DNA from: Phaeosaccion multiseriatum
Taxonomy: Eukaryota; Ochrophyta, other classes
DNA length: 64,000 bases
Direction: 5' to 3'
NCBI GenBank assembly: GCA_965112735.1
Contig: OZ218952.1
Location: 3,100,001 to 3,164,000, forward strand
In this document: piece after piece, positions 9,926-23,000 of the stretch
Numbering within the stretch: the first letter of the stretch is position 1
Layout of the letters: each line of letters opens with the position of its first letter
Program-made: the position numbers and the translations under genes
The notes under the pieces: generated by a model
Seen by the model: only the letters and a program-made list of their open reading frames with translations
Told to the model about the DNA's origin: nothing
Databases searched by the model: none

Positions 9926-12342
9926 GCCTCCATACAAGCCTGTAGCGGCTAAGCCCCTGGGGGGAGGTCCTCCTGGTGTGGCAGGAGGCCCGCCCAACCC
10001 GCCAGCAGCGCAGCAGCCAAGCCAGGGCGCCAAGTCGGGCCGATACCAGCCACCACATAAGAACCCAAACTGGAAGCCCCCTCCAGTCAAGCCGGAGGTA
10101 CGTGCGTGCGTGCGTGTTTCTTGGTTTTTTACTCGCGTGTCTCTCTCTCTCTCTCTTGGCACTCTTCTTTTTCTGTCGTTCTTGTTGCTGGTTGACGTCG
10201 GGCGTAAAGTGAGAGGCTTCCTTTCCCTGACGGGCCTGCGAGCGAGCGGCGCGTTTGACGCTTGAATTGAACAGCAACAGCGACAGACATGAGCTCTTTT
10301 GGTAGACTGTGCGATTGACAGACCTGACCTCTTTTGGCAGACTGTGTGATTGACTGAGTGGCCCCTGCATCATCGCTGCTTGCCCACCTGTTATGCTGTT
10401 CTGTTTGTTCTCTTGTTTGTTAGGAAAGATAGGGTTAGTCTTAGTTTACTTGGAGTGTAAGCTTCCCAGCTCGGCGTAGCAGCTTGAACTTTTTAACCCT
10501 TGACCCCCTGCGTCTTGCTCTCTTCCTGACTGACTCACTATCTTATCTGACTGACTGACTGACTGACTGACTGACTGACCTACACGTTTGTGCATTCATC
10601 ATGTCACCTCTGTGCCCTGCCTGCCTCAACAAACAGGCTCCTGGGGCCACGCCAGGCATGGGTACGCACCTGCAGACGCGGCGCACGCGGGGAGGGGCGG
10701 GAATCAGCATCGGAGAGGGCGAGTTCGACTTCCAGGCGGTAAGTGTGTGTGCGCGCGTGTTTGTGTGTGTGTGTGTGTGTGAAGTAAGCGAGCGCACGTC
10801 AAAGAGCCAAGAGAGGCGCTCGATGCAAGCGATAGTGACAGCGGTCGGGTACGGGTTCGGATACTCTGACTGGTCCACACAGGAAGGAGCAGCCAATAGC
10901 TTTTGTGTCTTGCCCCATGCAAACACGTTCCACTTGTTTCGTGAAGAGCCCCAGAGTCCTTCTCCGTTCTGTGTGGCTGCCGCTTATCAAACTTGGGAGG
11001 GAGGGAGGGAGGGATGGAGGGAGGGAGGGAAGGAAGAGGGAAAGCCGGGGAGCAGCATGGTGAAGCAACGTGCTGTGAAGAATTGCCCCATCCTTCATCC
11101 CGTAAGACACCCATGATTTTGATTTCGCATCTTAACTCTCCCCCACCCGCCCCGACCCTCCCTCCCTCCCTCACTCAACTCCCTCCCGCCCTCCCTTCCC
11201 CCTCTCTCTCTCTCCCCCCCCCTGCCTCTCTCTCTCGCCCCCCCCCCCCCCCTGCAGTCCATGCAATCTTTCGATAAAGACGCTGAGATGCTCAAAGCTG
11301 GATTCGCACAGCCCCAAGCAGAGGACGGAGGGGAAGAAGAAGGAGGAGGAGAAGACGGGGAGGAGGGAGAGGAGGGAGGGGCAGCTGCAGGCGGTGCCGA
11401 AGCGACGTCGGGAGGAGGTACCACGAACCCTCCTGTAAAGAAGTACAACAAGAGCTCCTTCTTTGACGAGGTGAGAGTGGGAAAGTGGTCGTAGGAGGAG
11501 GAGGGGTAGGAGGAGGGGGTGACGCGAGTAGTGGGGCCCCTTGAGGAGGAGTATGGAGGGGGTTCGGCCGGACGCTGTGGCATGATGTTGCTTGCGAACA
11601 CTTAACAATCCGTGGACGCTTGATCCTATATCCTTTTTAGCTCGGCTGTGGGGTGTATGGGGGTGTGGAGGGGGCGAGGGGTGCGTGTGCGTATGCGTGA
11701 GTGTGTGTGGGGTGCCTACAGATACACACATACACACAGAATCAACAATTGCCTCAAGTTGTCTTGCTGATAGGGTCCAAGTGCGCTTCTCTCGTCTTCT
11801 GTTTTCTCTTCTCTCGCTTTTTTCAAAGACACATGTGCTTCACTTAATGCGTATGGCATCTTCTAGAAGGCTGTCTGAGGGCTACACATCGCATTTCCAG
11901 CGTATGCCAAGCGTATGCCAAGCGAGTTTACATCATTACGCATCCCCCTTTGCGTCATACTCATTCTTCACATGGTAGTGATGCTCATGGGTCATTGATG
12001 TATTGAAATCCCCTCCTTCGGCGTGCCTCCCCTCCTTCCTCCCTTCCCTCACAGATTTCCTGCGATGCTCTGGATGGAAGGGAGCGTCATGGGGGCTATC
12101 AGGAGCGTGGCTTGAATACCGAGACGTTCGGAGCCACTTGTGTGGCCTTCAATAACAATAGGCGTGGCCGGGGCAGAGGTAGAGGGGGCCGTGGGAGGGG
12201 GGGATACCACAACAGCGGCTATGGAGGGAGGGGAGGTTATAACAACAACAACAACAACAACGGGGGTGGTGGCGGCTACGGTCAGAGGAGGGGTTACAAT
12301 AACAGCGGCCCTGGCATGCAGGGGATACAGGGAGGGAGCTAA
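9206..12342 (+). CDS. LSM14: LSM14/Scd6 (RAP55) mRNP protein
   Basis: Six exons (9206-9268, 9412-9579, 9723-10097, 10637-10738, 11258-11470, 12055-12342) encode about 402 residues. The domain order matches the family: N-terminal LSm14 domain (MSEALVGSRISLISKKDIRY, GTLYNINTTNAEVTL, SEIYASILFRGQDIKDLHV); a Gln/Pro-rich linker with long poly-Gln (CAG repeats 9790-9930); the FDF box (EGEFDFQASMQSFDKD); the FFD box (YNKSSFFDEISCDALDG); the TFG box (RGLNTETFG); and a C-terminal RGG/Asn-Gly-rich tail. LSM14 proteins act in the cytoplasm and P-bodies in translational repression and decapping. Introns are placed between these boxes and all junctions keep frame. It is divergent from AMD1 and convergent with the DENN gene. 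Confidence 0.95.
10546..10580. repeat. (GACT)n repeat in an LSM14 intron
   Basis: A short GACT array inside the intron before the FDF-box exon. The same GACT/TGAC type recurs at 28561-28670 and 17540-17630. Confidence 0.6.
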
Positions 12343-12995
12343 GCTTAGCTGATGAGGGTGATGAGAGGATATGGGGGCTGCTTTCTGCATGGAGAGGGCC
12401 AGACTGGGTGTGACTTGACTGGAGTAGTAGTAGAAGGAATTACACGAATCTGATGTCCATCGATGTGGTCTGCGCTGAGAGGTATCAGCATTTTTGTCGT
12501 TTGTGGGACGATTCAAACGTGTCTTGAACCCGAACCCGATGGGATGGATGGAGGGGCGTGCGAGAGGGAGGGCGAGCCGGAAGCAGGGGGGGCAAGCGCA
12601 CACGGACTTAGTATACGTATGTGCAAACTTCGAGAAAAGAGGAGAGGGGAGGAGGACTTTCTCGCTGAATGTGCGTAAGTACCTACGAGAAGAGGTGAGG
12701 GGAGGGGGAGCTTCTCGCTGCAGAGACACGTGCAGATGAGGGGAGGAGGGGCCGTCGGCTGATTATGCTTTCGGTGGAGGCGTACGGGCATATTCACACA
12801 GAGGCATACGGTCATATTTTCACACGGAAATCTGCCCGAGACCAGAGGAGGGAGGACAAAGTGTTTGTGTTCGTCCCTCTGACTGTCGCTGAAGATCTTG
12901 GACCCCCTGGGGCACCCTGTTGACCTCTGCGGAGGGGCGCATCGGGCGTCCCAAACACAACACAGCAGCGCCGCGGTGCGTGTGTGTGTGTATGT

Positions 12996-13029
<34 letters not shown>

Positions 13030-13243
13030 GCATGTCACGGGCCTGCTCTGTGCTGGAGGAGGAGGAGGAGGAGGAGGAGCAAGATAGCCTTGCCCTGTGC
13101 TGTGTGTGGTAAGAACCACGACGCACACCTTCCCGTGCATAAGAAATGGAAAACGCGACAGCTTATGCACTGCGTATACGATTATTCTGCCAACCTTTCT
13201 TCCTCCTCCTCCCCACACAACACGCTCTTGGATATTCAAATAT
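12343..13243. other. Spacer between convergent LSM14 and DENN genes
   Basis: Holds the 3' flanks of both genes, a GA run (about 13000-13030) and a GGA run (about 13058-13078). Nothing recognisable as coding on either strand. Confidence 0.45.
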
Positions 13244-16200
13244 TCAAACCACCTCCCGCCTCTTCCCTCCGACATTGCCGTCGCCTGCCCCTTCCCCTTC
13301 CTCCACGACGTGCACCTCATTACCCGTGCCGCCGTAGCCCACGCTCTCGTCGTAACCGTCACTCTTGTCGTCACTCTTATCACTATCAAAGTCATCAATC
13401 ATCTTCTTGACGCTTGACACGCCGTCCCTAAACGAGGCCAACAGCTGATCCCCCCCTGCCGACATGGTCTTCTTCAACCCTTGACTCTCCTCGGTCACAC
13501 CTTTGGTAAACACACTGAAACGAGCCGCCGCCGCCGCGCCCCACTTTATTTGCCCACTACCCCCGCCTGCAGCCTTGGTAGCAGCAGCAGCCTTGTCCTT
13601 GTTGTCTTTATCAGGGAGCACGTTGCCGTCCGTATTCCTCCTCCCCATGTTGGGAGGGGGCGGCGGCGGCATGGCAGCATCCCCAGCAGCAACCTTCTTC
13701 TCCTTGTCTCCCAAGGAGAAGGAGCCAAAGGCCGTGGACAAGGACTCCGTAAAGGATGGTGCCTTGGAAACAGCTCCTCCTGCTCCTCCTGCTGCTCCTA
13801 CTTCTCCTCCTCCTCCTCCTCCTCCTCCTCCTCCTCCTCCTCCTCCTCCTCCTCCTCCTCCTCCTCCAGCTCCTCCTCCTCCCTCCTTGCCGAGGACCCT
13901 CTCCTCCACCATGTCCATCCTTTCTCGAAGGCTTTCCTTCATCTTTCCCATCGTCCCCTCTGCTTGCACACGCAAAGCCCCCAGCTTGGCCGAAAGCACT
14001 TCGTCCATCCCCTTCTCTTCTTCCTTGCTAGCATCACCATCAACACCACCAGATGATGACGAAGCCTTCACCGCTGCTGCCGACAGACTCAGTCGACTAA
14101 GGCTCGTGATGACCTCGTCCCCTGGGTATAGCACTCCCGCACACGTGGAGTACACCTCAAGAAGCTCCCCTCTCTCTCTCCCAATCCCCTCGGCGCCACT
14201 TCCAGCAGTAGTTCGTGATACACCACCACCATCAGCAGCAGCAGCAGCAGCTAGTGAGGCAGGTGTCAGGGCAACAGCAGTGAAAGAGGAGTGAGTCGGA
14301 GAGTGTTGCTGCTGGGAGGATAAGGGAAGGTGGGCAGTCGCCAAGTCTGTCGAGTCTGCAGCGGCATGGGATGGGCCCTGCTCTGTCGACGGTGGCAAGG
14401 CGAGGCCTTGGTGCAGTGCCTGTTGGCGTCGGTGTTGTTGCTGCTGCTGCTGCTGTGTCTCCTCTACGCATTCGCAGAAGAGCTGCACCTGCTGCTCCCG
14501 CTTTTTGCTTACTTCAGGCCCGCTAGCATCATCCCTTCCATCCCCCTGCTCGACGAGATGACGCAAGTCCATCCCCAAGTTACCGATTGTGTGTAGAGGG
14601 GGGAGGGAGGGGGGCACGGATATTAACGGTTAAAGGAGGAGGGAGGGTTTGCCCACCGCGAGCGCCAGAGGAGTCGAACCCTTCATAAGACTAGACTGGA
14701 GTCGAGCAGAGGGGCAGATATCGAACATATCGAACAAATACACATAGAACATACCGAAAACACTCTCTCCAGTACTACCAGCCAGGTACGCACGCACGCA
14801 CGCACGCACGCACCTTGGTACTCCTCCCTCCGTCGTCCTTGTCGTCATCTCCCCCTTCGGTGACCTCCCTCTGAAACATGCTCCACATCTGAGAGGCGCA
14901 GAGGCTCCGCAGCAAGTCCCTCCAGTGACGGGGGCTCTCGGAAATGAAACGCTCCAATGCTCGAGATACGTAACGGAAGTCCTGATAGGCACCTGCAGAG
15001 AGACAGAGATGGGGGTTGGGAATGAGAGGCGTAGAGATAGAAAGAGATACAGAGGGGAGGGCGAGGGAGAGAGAGAGGAGGACGAGGGAGAGAGAGAAGG
15101 GGAGAGAGACGGCGGGGGGGAGTAGATCGAGGGAGGAGGAGGGGGGGGGGGGGGGGTTGGACATGACAGAGGGAGAGAGAGGGAAGGGGGACACAGAGAG
15201 AGACAAGAGGGAGGGAGAGAGAGGAGGAAGAGAGAATGAGAGAGAAAGGGGGAGAGGGACAGAGAGAGGTGGTATGGCCATGGAAGACATTTTAGCACCA
15301 AGAGATCCTTAGATACATCACTCACCGAGCAGAGTTGCGAGCAGGTCCACAACCACCACGCGAATGACAGGCGCGTTAAAAGTCACGGTTGCTTCACTTG
15401 CGCGCGCCTCCCCCTCCCCCTCTCCCTCTCCTTGTCCCTCTATCCCTCGCCCTCCGCCTTCCTCATGATCCATCGGTGGGCTATCGGCAGCGGACAGTGC
15501 AGATCCTGTCCTCCTCTTTCGGTCCCCACTGCTCTTCAAGCTCGGGGGCAGGCATTGCTCAATGAGACAACACACCACTCGGCTTAGGTCCTCCGGCATC
15601 TCTGTGGGTGGGAAAGGAAGGAAGGAAGGAAGGGAGGGAGGGAGCGAGGGAGTGAGGGAGGGAGGGAGCGAGGGAGGGAGGGAAGAAAGAAAGGACGGAA
15701 CGGAGGTGGGGTGGGGTGAGGTGACTAGAACACCCACATACCCACGCATCCACGCACCCACGCACGCACCCACGCACCCACGCACCCACGCACCCACGCA
15801 CCTGGCAGTACCCTCGCCTCTTCCTGGTCCTCAGGTCCCGTCGGCTCGCGACCCCTTCCTCCTCCGTCTCGTCGCCTCTTCTCTCCTCCTTCCCCTCCCC
15901 CTCCTTCCCCTCCCGCTGCGCTGTGGCGCTGCGCCTCTCTCGCTTCGGCGCACCTCCTCCTCTTGGCAGCGGCGCTAATCAGGGGTGTATCGCTCGAGAG
16001 ACTTCCCAATGCTCCGTCGGGCTGCGGAATGATTCCAATGGGTCGAATGGGAAGCACGACGGAATCCGCCGCCAAGTTGACCAGCACGATTGAGGAAAGG
16101 TCCGCACTGATGCAGTGGAAGTGCCGAGCTTCCATGCCGATTAAGAAGGGCACGGGTGCCTTTGTTTGACCGGGGGTGGGGGTGGGGAGAGGACAGAGAG

Positions 16201-16280
16201 AAAGACAGGGAGAGAGAGAGAGACAGCGAGAAGAGGGGATGTGTCTAAGAGAAAGAGAGAGAGGGAGGGGGGGTACTGAG

Positions 16281-16328
<48 letters not shown>

Positions 16329-18351
16329 AGGTGAGGAAGGTTCGCACGTTCCAAGGGGGGTGGTGTGTGGAGGCATTGACTGCGGAATCTCTGCTTCAGT
16401 CACTTCAGTCAAGCTTCAAGGTGTGTGGGGCGTCCATATGCAAAGCAAAATGCGAACGACATATACTTGATACTTGCTCATACCCCACCACCAACCCCAC
16501 CCACTCCCTCCCCTCCCTCCCCCCTGTTTCACCACCCCCCTCCCTCCCGCTCTCACTCATTTCCTTCCCTCCCTCCCTCCTGTTTCACCACGCCCCTCTC
16601 TCCCGCCCTCACTCACTCGCTCCCCTCCCTCCCTCCCTCACTCACTCACTCACCCCCCCCCTCCCTCCTGTTTCACCACCCCCCTCCCTCCCTCCTGTTT
16701 CACCAACTCCGTTACCTCCATGTAGTGAGTCATGGTGTGTGGCAGCACAGGGACGAGGACATGAGGCCACACGAAAGGAAAGAGAAGGCCTGTCAGCGCC
16801 TCCGCCACTTGAAGGACACGTGTGTTAAGGGCGAGGGCCGAGGGGCGAGAGGAGGGGAGGGAGAGGGAGGGGACGGGAGGGGAGGGGTTGAGCGCCCGCA
16901 ATTTTGACATGCAAACCAAGCCCCCCAGGCAACACCAAGAGCCGTTTCTATCGTTACGTTAACCGTATTGTTACTGAAACCGTGTTGTTGCCGTAGCAAC
17001 GACTACTGTACGCATATGTATGTATGTACCTGGAGCGAGGTCTTGGGGCTTGTCGGCGAGGAGGAGGACGCTTTGCTCCTGCAACAAGCTCACCAGCACG
17101 CTCAGCACCGAGGAGGGGGACAGCCAAGTGAAGAGTGCCTCCAGGCATTCGTCCTCCAGGGATGGGAAGGAGCTGTGCGCTGGGGGGGGGGGGGGGGGGG
17201 GGGGACAGGGAGAGGGTGGGAGTGTGAGACAGCGGGAGAGATCGGGAGAGAGGAGAGATTGAGAGAGGGAGAGAAAGATAAAGAGGTCAATCCAGCTGCG
17301 GTATGACCAAGCTATTGAGAGAGGGAGAGAGATGAAGTGATCGACCCTGCTGCGGTACGATTGTATCACCAACCTGCGTGTCTATCTCCGTACTCGAGGA
17401 GGTTGTCTCTGTAGTGGTGCGTTACGAGCTCTGTAGGGCGGGGCAGCTCCAGGGCAGTGCAGTAGTGCTCTATGGCCTCGCTCACGTCTCTGTTACAAAC
17501 ACAAATGGAAGGTTCACAGAGCGAAAGGTTGAGTAATTGATCAGTTGATTGATTGATTGATTGGTTGATTGACTGATTGATTGGTTGGTTGATTGAGTGA
17601 ATGGTTGATTGACTGATTGACTGATCGCAGTATGTCATGTGTGGTTGGGGAGTTGGAGAGGGAGACCTCCCCCTCTACTCTGGACCCTAGTCTCGCACCC
17701 CCCGCGCCTCCCGTCATCACTCACATGTTTCCGTCGTCCATCATGTCTAGTGACCAGGCTTGCAGAGAGCCGCACTTCAATGCCTCCGCCCCGATCGTCG
17801 CCGCTACGTGCTGGAGCACGCTCTGTTCGCATCGCAAATAACGTCACGCAATTGTGTTTCAGTCGAAGTCACGGCCGCAAGAAGGCATTCTTCTTCCCCG
17901 ATAGCAGCGCCTCTCAACCGTCACCCGGTGGTGTAACTGTCGCCCCCGTTACGTCTCTTTTTCAACGTACCTTGTGCACAGAGAGAAGCAAGGGTCGCTG
18001 AGAGAGCAACACCACCACTCGACAGTGGACCTGATACACACACGCGGACACACACATTAATATACACGTACGTAAGCACGGAGCCATTGCAAAGGACACA
18101 CCCGAAGAAGATGAGATCTCCCAAGGTGGAGTGGGGTGGGGTGGGAGGGGCGCCGAGCGAGCATGCCAGCATTCGAGCATGTATACTCCATTACACAGCA
18201 CACAGCAGCCCACCTCTCCGCACAAGAGAAGAAGACAGAGGCAGAGGCAAAGGCAGAGACGTGAGGCAACGCATGGGGTCCGAAACTGTAGTCGGCCTGG
18301 CCAGACGCGCACACACACACATACACGCACGCACAAACGCACACGCATACA

Positions 18352-18391
<40 letters not shown>

Positions 18392-20667
18392 CCTCTCCGC
18401 AGTTGGGCGGGGCCTGCTCTGCGGCTAGTGCACTCAGCCCCTCTGCCCTTGCCTTTTGGCCATCGCTCTGATAGCTGCCCAGCACAACCCAGCTGGCGTA
18501 GCTTCTCCGTCCGGTGCCATCCGTCAGCACCGTGCTCATGGCATCGTAGGCATTGTACTCATCGCCCCGCTCTGCTCGGGCCGCTTCCGCTCGGACTCTC
18601 TTCCTCTCCGCCTTGATCCTTGCCTTTTCCTTGGCCTTCCTTGCCCTCTCCTGCCAGCCCATCTCATACTCCTCCTGCTCCTGCTTCTGCTTTGCTCCTA
18701 ACCCGACGCCGACCCTCTCCGCCCACGCTTCCACCCCCCCCTTGTGTTGTCCTCCTCCCCCCTTGCCTTCCTCCTCCTCATCCTCATCGCTGTCATCATC
18801 ATCATCGTCACCACCGCCACCCTTCCCATCATCCATCCCAACAAAGCTCAGCGTGCAAACCTCAGCCAGCGCCTCCGGGTCGGCAAACGGTATGTCCTCG
18901 TGATCATCTTCAGGGTAGCGATACACCTCCTTCACTTCCGTCCGCCTCTGCAGCTCCAGACGCGGATTGCTCGTACTCCTTCCCTTTGTCGAGCCCTTAT
19001 TGCTGACAAGCCGAGGCAGCCCTCCTCCATCAACCCCCCGCTCCACCTGAGAGAAGAGGAAGAAGGGGTGCCTTTGGTTCGCGAGAGAGATTTTGGGCGA
19101 TGCAAGTAGCCGCAGGTAGGGTAGCGTACGATAGTAGACAGAGGAGGTGTTGGAAAACCTGAGCCCCCAACACTGCGTTGTGTCCTGCCTACCTGCCTCC
19201 CCCCCTTCCAGCCTACCTCCTTCTCCCTCACTCCCTCTTCCTCACTCCCTCCCTGTCCACAGGACAAAGCTTACCCATAGGTCTCACTGACATAGTTCAC
19301 TCACCTGCGGCAGTAGCGCGATGGTCAAGACTGCCATGTAGTCGATGAGGCGAGTAGAAGAGGCCTCTGTGAAGTCGTACATCATACCGCCCTCCACCCC
19401 CAGTTGCTGAGGCGCCGCAAAGGGGGAGGGACGGGGAGGGGCACATACAAAGGCATAGGGGCACGAAGGGAAGGGAAGGGAAGGGAAGGAAAAGGGAACT
19501 ACGTGAGTGCGTGGCGTGTGCGTACGCGAGGCTGGAGAGGCGGCAGAAACCAAAGCCTCCAACATACACACACATAAAGACAGGCCAGCTTGTCTCTTTT
19601 ATCTCCTCTGCACCCGCTCTTGAAGACTGACTGACTGACTCAGCGCACCTGCTGAAAGAGACGCCGAACGATTCGATCCTTGGCCATCTCGAAGGGGATC
19701 TGTGGGAAGGGAAGAGAACACAAGAAGAGAATGAGTAAGTGAAGAGAACAAGTGGGATGAGTGAGTGACAAGAGCATACGTAAGAATGAGTGAGTGAAAA
19801 GAGCGCACGATGAATGAGTTCCACTCCTCCTTCCCAACAAGCGAACGAGTGCAGTGGAGGTCAGTCCAGTCCAATACACTACCTGTCCGTTGTCGTTCTC
19901 CATCTCCAGCTCCGCCCCGTGGTGGATGAGCATCCGCACCATCGCCACCCTGTTGGCCTTGGTGGCGTAGTGCAGAGCAGTCATACCCCGCACGGTTTCA
20001 GTGTCCACGTCCACCCACAGCTCGTCCACCAGGAAGCGCACCACTTCAGCGTGGCCGTTCTCGGCCGCCACATGGAGCATCAGGCTGGAGAGGCGCTCGC
20101 CGATGCACGTGCCGATGGCTTCATTCTGTACCTGTCCGTGAGGTGTGCGGAAAAGAGTCGGAAGGTAGGGGGGGGGCGAGGGGATGAGGCTACAGACTGA
20201 GGTGACTTGGAGGCTGGAGGACGCAGATTTGATTCGATTCCACCCTTTCGTTCACAGCGGACAAAGATGCCTACACGACGTGATTCCACCCTCCGTTCAC
20301 CGTGGACGAAGAAGCCTTCGTTGGCTCAGGTCCCTGCTCATGCATGCAGCCTAAATATACCAACGACCTCTCTCTTCCATTGATCTCTAACGTCTCGCGG
20401 TCTCCCATCTCTCAGCTGTCGCCCCACGCTCCTACGTACCTGCTTACACAGGAATCTGAGGTCCGCAATGTTCCCCTCCGTGGCAGCCTGCACCATTCTG
20501 TCCGCCACCTCGTCCACATCTTCGTCGCCCTCGTCGTTCTCTGCTGCAGACGGGTGGTACGACACGATGTTCTGGTAGTAGATGTTGATGGTCTTCCATG
20601 TCCCAGCCTTCCTCAGGTACTCGGAGATACTCAAGTACGCCTTCTTCTTCTTTGGGGCGCCAGACAT
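13244..20667 (-). CDS. Ankyrin-repeat DENN-domain protein (putative Rab GEF)
   Basis: Fifteen exons fit one frame (about 1317 residues): 20667-20440, 20131-19883, 19699-19649, 19406-19305, 19046-18393, 18030-17971, 17822-17725, 17489-17374, 17179-17030, 16807-16716, 16159-15802, 15601-15326, 14992-14814, 14695-14657, 14545-13244. Order: Lys-rich N-terminus; two or three ankyrin repeats (LHVAAENGHAEVVRFLVDEL, MTALHYATKANRVAMVRMLI); uDENN-like part (STRLIDYMAVLTIALLPQ, LTDGTGRRSYASWVVL); central DENN (VLLSQRPLLLSVHK, LLQEQSVLLLADKPQDLAP, EALTGLLFPFVWPHVLVPVL, APVPFLIGMEARHF, SSIVLVNLAADSVVLPI); dDENN-like helices (ALERFISESPRHWRDLLRSL); and a long tail with poly-Gly from CTC repeats (13800-13868). 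DENN proteins usually activate Rab GTPases. The last two junctions (14695-14657 and 14545) are the weakest. The start is a true ATG. Confidence 0.85.
15160..15290. repeat. Purine-rich (GAGA/GGGA) intron repeat
   Basis: A GA-rich stretch on the plus strand inside a DENN-gene intron, reading as a pyrimidine tract in the sense orientation before the acceptor at 14992. Confidence 0.55.
16270..16330. repeat. (GA)n microsatellite in a DENN-gene intron
   Basis: An almost perfect GA run followed by a G-run. Confidence 0.75.
17530..17635. repeat. (GATT)n repeat in a DENN-gene intron
   Basis: Imperfect TGATTGAT/TGGTTGAT units between the exons ending at 17725 and starting at 17489 (minus strand). Confidence 0.65.
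18305..18392. repeat. (CACG)n microsatellite at a 5' splice site
   Basis: A CACG array abutting the DENN exon end at 18393. In the sense direction the donor GTGCGT is itself the start of the GTGC array, so the splice site is part of the repeat. The same arrangement occurs at 14776-14813. Confidence 0.7.
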
Positions 20668-20885
20668 ATTTTTTTCTATCGTTCTATCGATCTATCGTTC
20701 CATCGTTCCGAGTTCAATTTTATCCTTCATCACGTGTTGGTGCTCGACCGACCGTTGGCGACGACTCTCCCCCTCGCTCGCGGTGTAATATATACACGCT
20801 CCGCTCTGCCCCGTCCATTGTAATACAGAGTCGGACCATCCATTGTCCTCCCCTGGGCGGCGGGATACGAGAAGTAGTTACAGCC
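20668..20885. promoter_or_regulatory. Divergent promoter, DENN gene and TPR-like gene
   Basis: 218 bp between opposite ATGs. A near-palindromic AT element, GTGTAATATATACAC (20783-20797), lies about 90 bp from the plus-strand ATG and about 115 bp from the minus-strand ATG. It could serve as a TATA-like element for either side. Confidence 0.45.
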
Positions 20886-22452
20886 ATGATGGAAGCGAGG
20901 CAAAGGGGTACTTCCTCGACTGTGGTCACGGTGACCGCTACATCAGAGGAGAGAAGAGAAGAAAGAGGAGAGGAGGAGGAGGAAGTGGAGGAACGCAGGC
21001 AAGAGGAGCGACGAGACACCTTGCGGAATCAAGTTTTCGACAATGCTATCTCGTTGTCCGCGCCTCTGGGAAGACGGAAGCGAATAGCTACACTGCGACT
21101 GCAACTCCAAGAGCGGCAGCAACAGCGGCGGCGGCGGGAGAAGCCCGCGAGTGCTGTAGCGAAAGAGGACGACGGGGACGGGCGGAAGAGAAGTCGACCC
21201 CGGTCCAGCTCCCCCAGCAGCGAAAGCTTTCCAGCAGTGGCGCCTCCTTTGACGGAAAGGCTTCGTGCGAGTAGTCAGCGGCAAGGTGGGCGCGAGGGGC
21301 GAGGAAGAGGAGGGTGGACGCCGCCAGCGCTGCAGCCGCTGCCTCGCGGAGGGGCAGGCTTCACGTCTGCCTGGACCTATCTAGGTCCTATTGATAGATT
21401 CGAGCTTGTGAAGAGCGCCAATCGGTGAGAAAGCGGTACTGGCGGCGGTCTACAGTCTGTCTCAAGCTCTCTCCCTTCGCCCCCTCCCCTCCTAGTGACT
21501 CATCCCCTCCGGCGCGCCTGCACCTACTCTATCTGCTGCTGCCCCCTCGCGAACCCCAGATCCACCGGAGAGACTGGACAGCGCCTCGAGGACTCTGAAC
21601 TGGAATTTGTAGTGCTGGCGGTGGAGGAGGCGGAAGAGGCTATGGCCAGAGCGGACTTTTCCACTGCCGCCACTCTGTTGGAGCAGGCCGTGCAGAGCTG
21701 CCCCAACTTCACCCTCGCCATCTACAAGTTAAGAGATAACGTTTCTAGTGGAGTTGGGTGGGAATGGGCTGGGCTGGGCTGAGGTTGGGGTTGGGGGGTG
21801 TGGGTGGTGGGGTGATTCCTCCTGCGTCGCTTTGGTAGTCAGCACTTCACGCGCTTTTGGCTTGCTCCTTTTGTGGTCCTCCTCCTCGACAACAAGTACG
21901 TTATGGCTTGCCTACTCAGCACCTCCTCCGCGCCCCCTTCCTCTTCCTTCTCCACCTTCCATCCCAATATACACGCACTCACCGCACCCAACATTCACAT
22001 CTCTTTCTTTCCCCACAATGAAGACTGGCCCTGACCCTGCTCGCTGCCAGAGGCCTTCACGCCGCGAGGGAGGCCTCCGAACTACTGAGGTGGTGCATGG
22101 CTCTCGAGAGTGACAATGCCCATATGCGCACAGGTAGGTGGGGAGGGGAGGGGTTAAGGGGTGGGAGGGGAGGGGCTAAAGGAGGAGGGGAGGGACTGAG
22201 TGGACCCGAAGGGTTCCCGAAGGGGAAGGGGTCTTTACGTGCCTAACAGTAGACAATCTCTCCTCCTCTGCCCTCCCCCCTTGCCCCCTCCCTCCTCCCC
22301 CTCCCTCCCCCTCTCTACCAGCTGTAGACCGCGTGCTTCTAGTGATGTCCTCTCAGCCGGTGCCTGACCTGTACTGGGAGGAAGCACAGCCCATGTCCAA
22401 GGGGGACTTGATCGCACTGCACCAGCTCCTCGACAACGAGCAGGGGACTTGA
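20886..22452 (+). CDS. TPR-like helical protein of unknown role
   Basis: Four exons (20886-21424, 21560-21727, 22024-22133, 22322-22452) join in frame to about 315 residues. The first 130 residues are highly charged (Glu/Arg runs), then Ser/Arg-rich. The C-terminal half looks like tetratricopeptide-type helices: EFVVLAVEEAEEAMARADFS, TAATLLEQAVQSCPNFTLAI, LALTLLAARGLHAAREASEL and LLRWCMALESDNAHM, ending soon after WEEAQPMSKGDLIALHQLL. The codon split across intron 2 (AA + A) restores Lys, which supports the GTTAAG donor. The start is the first of two adjacent ATGs. I do not recognise a specific family; TPR is inferred from helix spacing. It is head-to-head with the DENN gene. Confidence 0.65.
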
Positions 22453-23000
22453 CTCTCTCTCTCTCTCTCCTCGACAACGAGGAACGCGGAGTGGGCTTGA
22501 CTCTGGCTGCACCTCCCCACACCACCCTGTGGAGAGATGCTCTGCATGCTCTGCATCTTCTTGTAACATCATCAAACACAAGTTTGCAACCGTTCTTCTT
22601 TTCTTTAGAGCAGAGGAAGTGTGCTTCTTCATTCTAAACAGAGGGCTCTCTTTCGTGAGTCCCGACGCCCCCCCCCCCCCCATCGTCCAGAGCCCTTGAG
22701 AGCTCTGCTGTTGGTGCAAAACTGCAAAACTGCCCAAATAGACACACCATAGCTATACTATACGCCTGAGAATACAAAGAGTGTGCTCCACATCCCTCCA
22801 ATCCCTGCGCTGCGACCGCCTCTGCATGTTGCACTTACGCCACACGCGGGCAGGCCTGGGGCATAGCCCGACGGGACAGGTGTGGCCGACCTTGTGCTGC
22901 AGCCGAGGAAATCTCTCTCTCTCTCTCTCTTGCTCTCTCTCGCTCTCGCTCTACCCTATTCTACAACGGAGGGCATCCCCTCCCGACAGACCGACTGACG
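22453..23000. other. Spacer downstream of the TPR-like gene
   Basis: 3' flank with a CT run (about 22914-22935). No coding evidence. It leads into the hairpin repeat array. Confidence 0.4.

Noticed and set aside
14657-14695. A tRNA-like T-arm (GGGTTCGACTCC on the minus strand)
   Set aside because: No cloverleaf can be built around it; the sequence fits a short exon of the DENN gene instead.
18057-19046. A separate 329-residue minus-strand gene
   Set aside because: Its start is a GTG at a splice acceptor, its end runs into the CACG microsatellite, and its contents continue the DENN protein.
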